Source: Alectoria sarmentosa
Lineage: Eukaryota; Ascomycota; Lecanoromycetes; Lecanorales; Parmeliaceae
Assembly (NCBI GenBank): GCA_009733775.1
Contig: WOGZ01000320.1
Location: 1 to 37,847 of the forward strand
Direction: 5' to 3'
Length of the DNA: 37,847 bases
Position 1 is the first letter of the stretch. Each line of letters starts with the position of its first letter. Made by a program: the position numbers and the translations under genes. Below are positions 33,341 through 37,847 of this stretch, piece by piece. Below the pieces are notes generated by a model. The model did not search any database, had not been told where the DNA came from, and was given only the letters and a program-made list of their open reading frames with translations.

Positions 33341-36300
33341 CTACGCTCTACTCACTGGCTTCGCTGGCTTTAAGACCTTCCCATAGTGCGACTGCTCGCC
33401 TTGCCTTTTTGCAAGACAACCCTTTTCGGAAGGAGGATTCGGTTCGTTGGTAGTGGTGTTGTACGTCGTGTTGGTGTTGACCACTTCAAATTGAACGGTA
33501 TCGTTGCCCTCCCTGTAGTCGCTTGTTGGGGGCCCGACTGTTCGATAGCCACTAGTCACATTTACCAACCCTGTGGCGATGTCCAATCCTGCTATCGCCC
33601 TTTCAAAGATAGCCAATGCTATCTCTGGCTGATAAAATGGTACCTCCTGGATAAAGATCTTAGAATCAGCATTGCCTGCTCGAAGTGGGAGTCTGGGCCA
33701 AGACACCTGTCTCGGAGTGGAACCCCAGACAGGTGTATCCTAGCTCAAATTCTGGTTCAAAAGGGCAGGTCTTAAATTCGACAGTTCTTACATGTCCGCT
33801 CTCGTAGATTCTCACAAAACTAAACGCCCCACTTTGCTTGACTTGGCCGTGAACAATGCCATCAGACGTTGAGATATTGGTGTAGCCACTGCAGTTAAAG
33901 CCTGGCTGTCCTACTTCGTTACTGACCACTTCACCGCCTAGCCAGTTGCCTGTTCATTGATTAGCATTGTTGACCTTGCGCAGGGATATGTGGCAAACGA
34001 TTGGGCGAGCGATACAATTATAGTCTGCATCCCCTGTATACATCATGACCTGCTGAGAGTAAGACTTGACTGATACATAGAATGCAGATAAGCATACCGT
34101 GATACCTTGTTCCAACAATTCCAACATGTCTGCAACAGTTCCGTCTTCTCTTCCATCATCACCGGTAGTATTGAACGCATCTCCCACTGCTGCTGAGTAT
34201 TCTGTATAGTTTTGAAATGCACCGATGGCCGATTGTACTATTGGCGTGTTCAAGTACGCCACGTAGAATTCCGGGGGAAAACTGGTTATCAAAGCATTAG
34301 GCGTCTCGCTGTCAAATTACGTGAGAAAACTGGCGCTGATGATTGTTGTGGCTTACGGATCAGGCTCAAGTTCTCGGATGTCATACTCGTCTCGATTCAA
34401 GACCTCGTCGTAGATTGACTCGACGTTGTCCGCACAGTAATTGTCCGCAGCCGAACATACGACGTTGCTAAGCGTGGAGGCGCATTCATTTACTAAATTC
34501 CCGGTCAGTATTTCTTGAGTCATAAAAATACGGATTATCAGACTAGTGAGGAAGTTGACCAAGGGAAAACGGGAAGAGTATTCGAAGCCCTTTAACAAGG
34601 TCTTTTACGACTTCATACAGCGGTACCGAATGCACTATTTCTTTACAACAATGCTTACATTGGTCGACGCAGTTGCCCGTCCCCTGATATTTCAGAATCA
34701 GTATTGGCTTCTGTTTGAGGGGGTAGTGTTGAGCCTTGGAACATAGCTGAAGAGTAGAGACTCTTAAGACATCTTTCAAGACTCAAGGATCGGTTAAGAG
34801 GGAATATGGATGCCGGAAATACGTACATAGAGATTGTTGTACACCTCGGTAGCGATAGTGTCGTTATAGGGGGCGTAGTCATACCTAAACGACTTCAGCA
34901 TCTGCTGACCCTGAGCCCTATGAAGAGCCAAAAAAGTCCAGTCTGAGGCCGTACGTATTTCCCGGATACACCTGCGGCTTGTCAGACACTTAATCTCTGT
35001 CTTTAGGAAGGGCAACTAACCGTAAAATTATAGTATGCTTGATACTGAGCATTATGAATCAGTCCGTCGTCCTTGGAAGTATATTTGCAAGGAGCTCACC
35101 TGAATCAATGGATTGTACCACCCATTGCCAATAAGGACCGTTTCGAGGCTGATGTTATGAGCACCAGGAATGGCTTTAGCGTTTTGACTTTCGATGTATT
35201 CATTGAAAACCGGCCCGTAGTGTCCACCGTAGCTCTCTGGGCGAGGAGTTGATGTCAGCAGTCGGAAATTGTGCCGCACAAAGGATGGCAAGTACCTGTG
35301 GAAAAATGAAAGGTTTCTCTCGAATACTGAGGGAAAGCGCCCATGAATCCCTGCAAAGTGGCCCAGAAAGCGGGCGCTGCGGCTGAAGTTGTAGTGGGCG
35401 TGTCCGCAACATTAGGGTCTGAGTACGTCCCGCACGTTCCTTGTGTGATATTGTCGCTGGGACATATACCGTTCGGCAAGACGATTACAGATCCATCGTC
35501 GGGGTTGACATAGCCTTGCAACATATCGAGTTAGCAAGCCTTTGTTTAAAGTCAGGAATTATATAGGGTGATTACCGGGGACTGGAACGGAGTACGAGAA
35601 GCCCACCTGAGCTGGTTGATCAATGAATATCATGTTGCTGGCCTCAGTCCATGCATAAGGATTGTTGAGGAGATGTCCAGAGGAGTCAACACGACATGGT
35701 CCCTGCTCCTGAAAAAGTCCTATCATGCTCGAACTACCAGGACCTCCGTTGATCCTTCAAGATTTTAGTATCCTTGTGAGGTTTGGGCATCCGCTAGCTC
35801 ATTACCAAGATGTCAAAGGCGCTTTCGTGGGGTCACCATTCCTGGTCTCAAAGAACCAGAACTGGACAATTTGGGGTCAGATTTTCCTTTCAACATGGAC
35901 TGTGACTTGATTGAGAAAGATGAAGAGAATATGAAGGAAGCAAAAGGGGGTTTGTGCTGGGTTATATGACCCTCCAACCGGGATAGCGTTATTTACTGGG
36001 GAAACCCCACGCGGCTGGGCTTACAAATATATGCGTGTCTGGAGAAACGTCTACGTAACCCCTAATCAGAGTCAGCAAGTCACTTCTGGGATCAATCAGA
36101 TTTATGAGAGTTTCACTCCGGCGACAAGTCTTTAAATTTAAATGCAGTACGAATCAACAAGAAAGGCTTAGAGGGGACTTACGCGTAGCTTTTCAAGTCT
36201 GCTCTCTGCTCGCATATTCCTGGCGGAACTTGCTTGTATCGAACTTGAAAACCTGCATATCCTGTTGTGGTCGTTAGGTTGGTGGGTGGAGAAAGGAACT

Positions 36301-36355
36301 GCGAGACGGCGGCTCCAAAGAGCGACAAAGTAATAGCTACAGTCAAAAAGAACAT
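33341..36355 (-). CDS. Secreted serine carboxypeptidase, peptidase family S10, 15 exons
   Basis: Predicted extracellular or vacuolar enzyme removing C-terminal amino acids at acid pH. Exons (minus): 36355-36183, 36061-36025, 35861-35806, 35754-35576, 35514-35296, 35236-35100, 35044-35021, 34971-34955, 34884-34827, 34683-34659, 34492-34357, 34281-34098, 34049-34016, 33949-33792, 33646-33341. All 14 introns are GT-AG, and the sum is 1743 nt, 580 residues. Residues 1-18 form a hydrophobic signal peptide ending AAVS. S10 landmarks in order: YKQVPPGICE (~40-49), NGGPGSSS (91-98, oxyanion region), IDQPAQVGFSYS (~133-144), nucleophile Ser223 in TESYGGHYGP, Asp422/424 in GDADYNC followed by NWLGGE, and His479 in SGH. 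The Ser, Asp and His triad is complete. The TESYGGHYGP form resembles fungal carboxypeptidase S1-like enzymes. Several Asn-X-Thr/Ser sites suggest N-glycosylation. The exact C-terminus past ~residue 540 is less certain, since a GTGAGT near the stop could be another donor. Confidence 0.93.
33703..33736 (-). other. Perfect 10-bp inverted repeat inside carboxypeptidase intron 14
   Basis: ACACCTGTCT (33703-33712) and AGACAGGTGT (33727-33736) are exact reverse complements around a 14-nt loop, within the 145-nt intron 33791-33647. It would fold into a stable hairpin in the pre-mRNA. Confidence 0.85.
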
Positions 36356-36624
36356 GGTTGAAGGCAGAATGTTAAGTAACAGCAGACGAGTATTTAAAAA
36401 GAGCTTGAACCTATCTATATGTGCTCATGCCACAGTGGAGTCCTAGGGGTGGCACTGATGGGCACTGTTCCTCTGAGGGAATGTACCTTCCATCTGTACC
36501 AATGATAAGCTGTTGACACGAAATAGCCCGTGCTGCGGCATGCAAGATCTGCCGCCCATCTAATGCGGAAGGTCGTTCTTGCCCGAAATCAGGCCATCTG
36601 AGGAACTCTCCTACTCAATTCTCC
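36356..36624. promoter_or_regulatory. Upstream region of the carboxypeptidase gene
   Basis: On the minus strand a TTTTTAAATAC TATA-like stretch lies ~35-45 bp before the carboxypeptidase ATG at 36355. No other site is recognisable. The region also precedes the hypothetical plus-strand ORF at 36625, so it may be a divergent promoter. Confidence 0.35.
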
Positions 36625-36834
36625 ATGAGGAAGGTCGTTGTGATTGGCGCATTGGCTACTCAAGCGGAGCAGACGGAGCGCGGCGAAACGATTACAGCCT
36701 TTTGCAAAACCCTTGGCGGGAGCGTCAAACTAACAGCCGGCCCCGAAATTTTTTGCTGCGATGACCGCCAAATGCACGTAAAAGACAGCAGAAGACATTT
36801 CGCATTGTATAAATATAAAATCACATTCAAGTAG
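36625..36834 (+). CDS. Hypothetical ORF at the right island boundary, possibly truncated
   Basis: A 69-codon frame from ATG to TAG. The first ~58 residues (MRKVVVIGALATQAEQTERGE...) have balanced composition; the last dozen turn AT-rich (ALYKYKITFK) because the frame runs into the AT-rich edge at ~36,800. This suggests the 5' exon of a gene cut off by the repeat boundary, or a chance frame. I recognise no family. Another frame of similar length (36,579-36,764) overlaps it. Confidence 0.2.
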   Translation: MRKVVVIGALATQAEQTERGETITAFCKTLGGSVKLTAGPEIFCCDDRQMHVKDSRRHFALYKYKITFK

Positions 36835-37571
36835 ATAATTATTGCAATTATTATTATTATAATCATTGTAATAATAATCATTATTCAAAAATCGAATAAA
36901 ATCTTTATATTAAACTTTGCTTAAAATAATTTAATGATAATATTTTATAATTAAATTCTTTATACGTTACGTATATGAAAATTTAAATTATATTAAAAAC
37001 ATTTTATTATACGATTTATCGATAAATTTTAACACGCGAGTAAAATATAATATAAAAATAAAATATAATAACTTACGCTTATATAATGTTTATATTAAAT
37101 TTTTAAAATTATTTTCTTTTAATATAAATTGTTTATAATATAATAATGTTAAATAATATTAAATTAAAAATTAATAATAAAATAATAAAATAATAAATCG
37201 TAAAAATGAGAATATAATTAAATAAAAATAATTAATTATATTATCATTATAATTATAATAATTATGAAAAAAAAATTAATTTAATTTAAAAAACGTTGTA
37301 TTCGAGATTTAATCGAATTAAAAATTATTTAAAAGTTTTTATAAAATATATAATTCGTTATAATTATATAATTATTATAATCGTATAATTTTTATAATTT
37401 TTATAATTTTGTAATTATAAATTAATTATAATATTACAATTAAATAATTTTTGCAATCGTGTAATAAATATTTAAAAAATTAAAAAAATTATATAATTAT
37501 ATAATTATTGCAGCTTTGCAATTAAATAGTTTTTATAATTATATAATTATTATATATAATTATTATAATTT
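36835..37571. other. Right AT-rich flank, no gene
   Basis: Composition drops abruptly to RIP-type AT-rich DNA. It contains many short A/T palindromes (ATAATTATAATTAT types) but no readable domain. Confidence 0.75.
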
Positions 37572-37706
37572 TGCAATTAAATAATTATTGCAATTAAATA
37601 ATTATTGCAATTAAATAATTATTGCAATTAAATAATTATTGCAATTAAATAATTATTGCAATTAAATAATTATTGCAATTAAATAATTATTGCAATTGAA
37701 TAATTA
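37572..37706 (+). repeat. 17-bp minisatellite, eight copies
   Basis: TGCAATT recurs at 37572, 37589, 37606, 37623, 37640, 37657, 37674 and 37691, exactly 17 bp apart. The unit is TTGCAATTAAATAATTA. Seven copies are identical and the last changes AATTAAAT to AATTGAAT. A degenerate unit lies near 37,513. Confidence 0.95.
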
Positions 37707-37792
37707 TTATAATTATATAATTAATACAATTATATAATTAATATAACTTTATAACTTTATAATTATTATTATTATATAATTATTACAATCTT

Positions 37793-37847
37793 ATAATTAA
37801 ATAATTAAATAATTAAATAATTAAATAATTAAATAATTAAATAATTA
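37793..37847 (+). repeat. (AATTAAAT)n array running off the window
   Basis: About seven perfect 8-bp units; it continues past the right edge. The unit is a sub-part of the 17-bp minisatellite unit, so one may derive from the other. Confidence 0.92.

Noticed and set aside
34353..34598. Carboxypeptidase exon 11 starting further upstream, with acceptor at CTCAAG
   Set aside because: That acceptor creates a TAA at the junction. The acceptor at 34493 after a CTGAC branch site restores CVDQLNEC, matching the S10 family.
37572..37706. CRISPR-like array
   Set aside because: The units are directly adjacent 17-mers with no unique spacers, in eukaryotic DNA with no cas genes.

Overview
The window looks like nuclear DNA of a filamentous ascomycete (Pezizomycotina) with a two-compartment genome. 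About 29 kb on the left (1 to ~28,940) and the last ~1 kb (from ~36,835) are extremely AT-rich. In these parts most of the remaining C and G sits in CpG, as expected when repeat-induced point mutation (RIP, C-to-T on both strands) has run almost to exhaustion. Between them lies a ~7.9 kb island of ordinary base composition holding normal, intron-containing fungal genes. The species cannot be named from the sequence.

Left AT-rich compartment. It is a graveyard of Ty3/gypsy retrotransposons. Positions 1-1200 (minus strand) hold the pol region of one element, cut by the window edge. A solo LTR lies at 3074-3331 with a 5-bp target duplication (ATTAT) and is clearly less mutated than its surroundings. 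A second, full-length element of the same LTR family spans 3844-14984 (11,141 bp). It has 255-bp LTRs, TG...CA ends and a 5-bp target duplication (AAACA). Despite saturation mutation its plus-strand internal order can still be read: gag-like repeat and zinc finger, protease, reverse transcriptase with a surviving YVDD, RNase H, integrase (HHCC and DDE remnants), and a C-terminal chromodomain. That order makes it a chromovirus-type Ty3/gypsy element. About 3.2 kb between the chromodomain and the terminal repeats is unexplained. From 14,990 to 28,940 I see only mutated AT-rich sequence with minor repeats and one weakly protein-like stretch.

Gene island (~28,940-36,835). (1) A plus-strand pseudogene of flavocytochrome b2-type L-lactate dehydrogenase (cytochrome b5 domain plus FMN-dependent dehydrogenase domain, ~29,583-31,000), broken by at least four in-frame stops and a frameshift. 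(2) An intact minus-strand TAD3, the non-catalytic subunit of the tRNA A34 adenosine deaminase, with one 50-nt intron and a telomere-repeat-like box ~110 bp upstream of its ATG. (3) A minus-strand secreted S10 serine carboxypeptidase whose 15-exon structure can be reconstructed to one 580-codon frame, with exons as short as 17, 24 and 25 nt. Two short hypothetical ORFs flank these genes.

Right AT-rich edge. An eight-copy 17-bp minisatellite (37,572-37,706) is followed by an (AATTAAAT)n array running off the window. The genes are unrelated housekeeping or secreted functions, not an operon or cluster. The main interest is the sharp island/desert boundary, the unequal RIP damage between LTR copies, the decaying lactate dehydrogenase, and the exceptional exon fragmentation of the carboxypeptidase.
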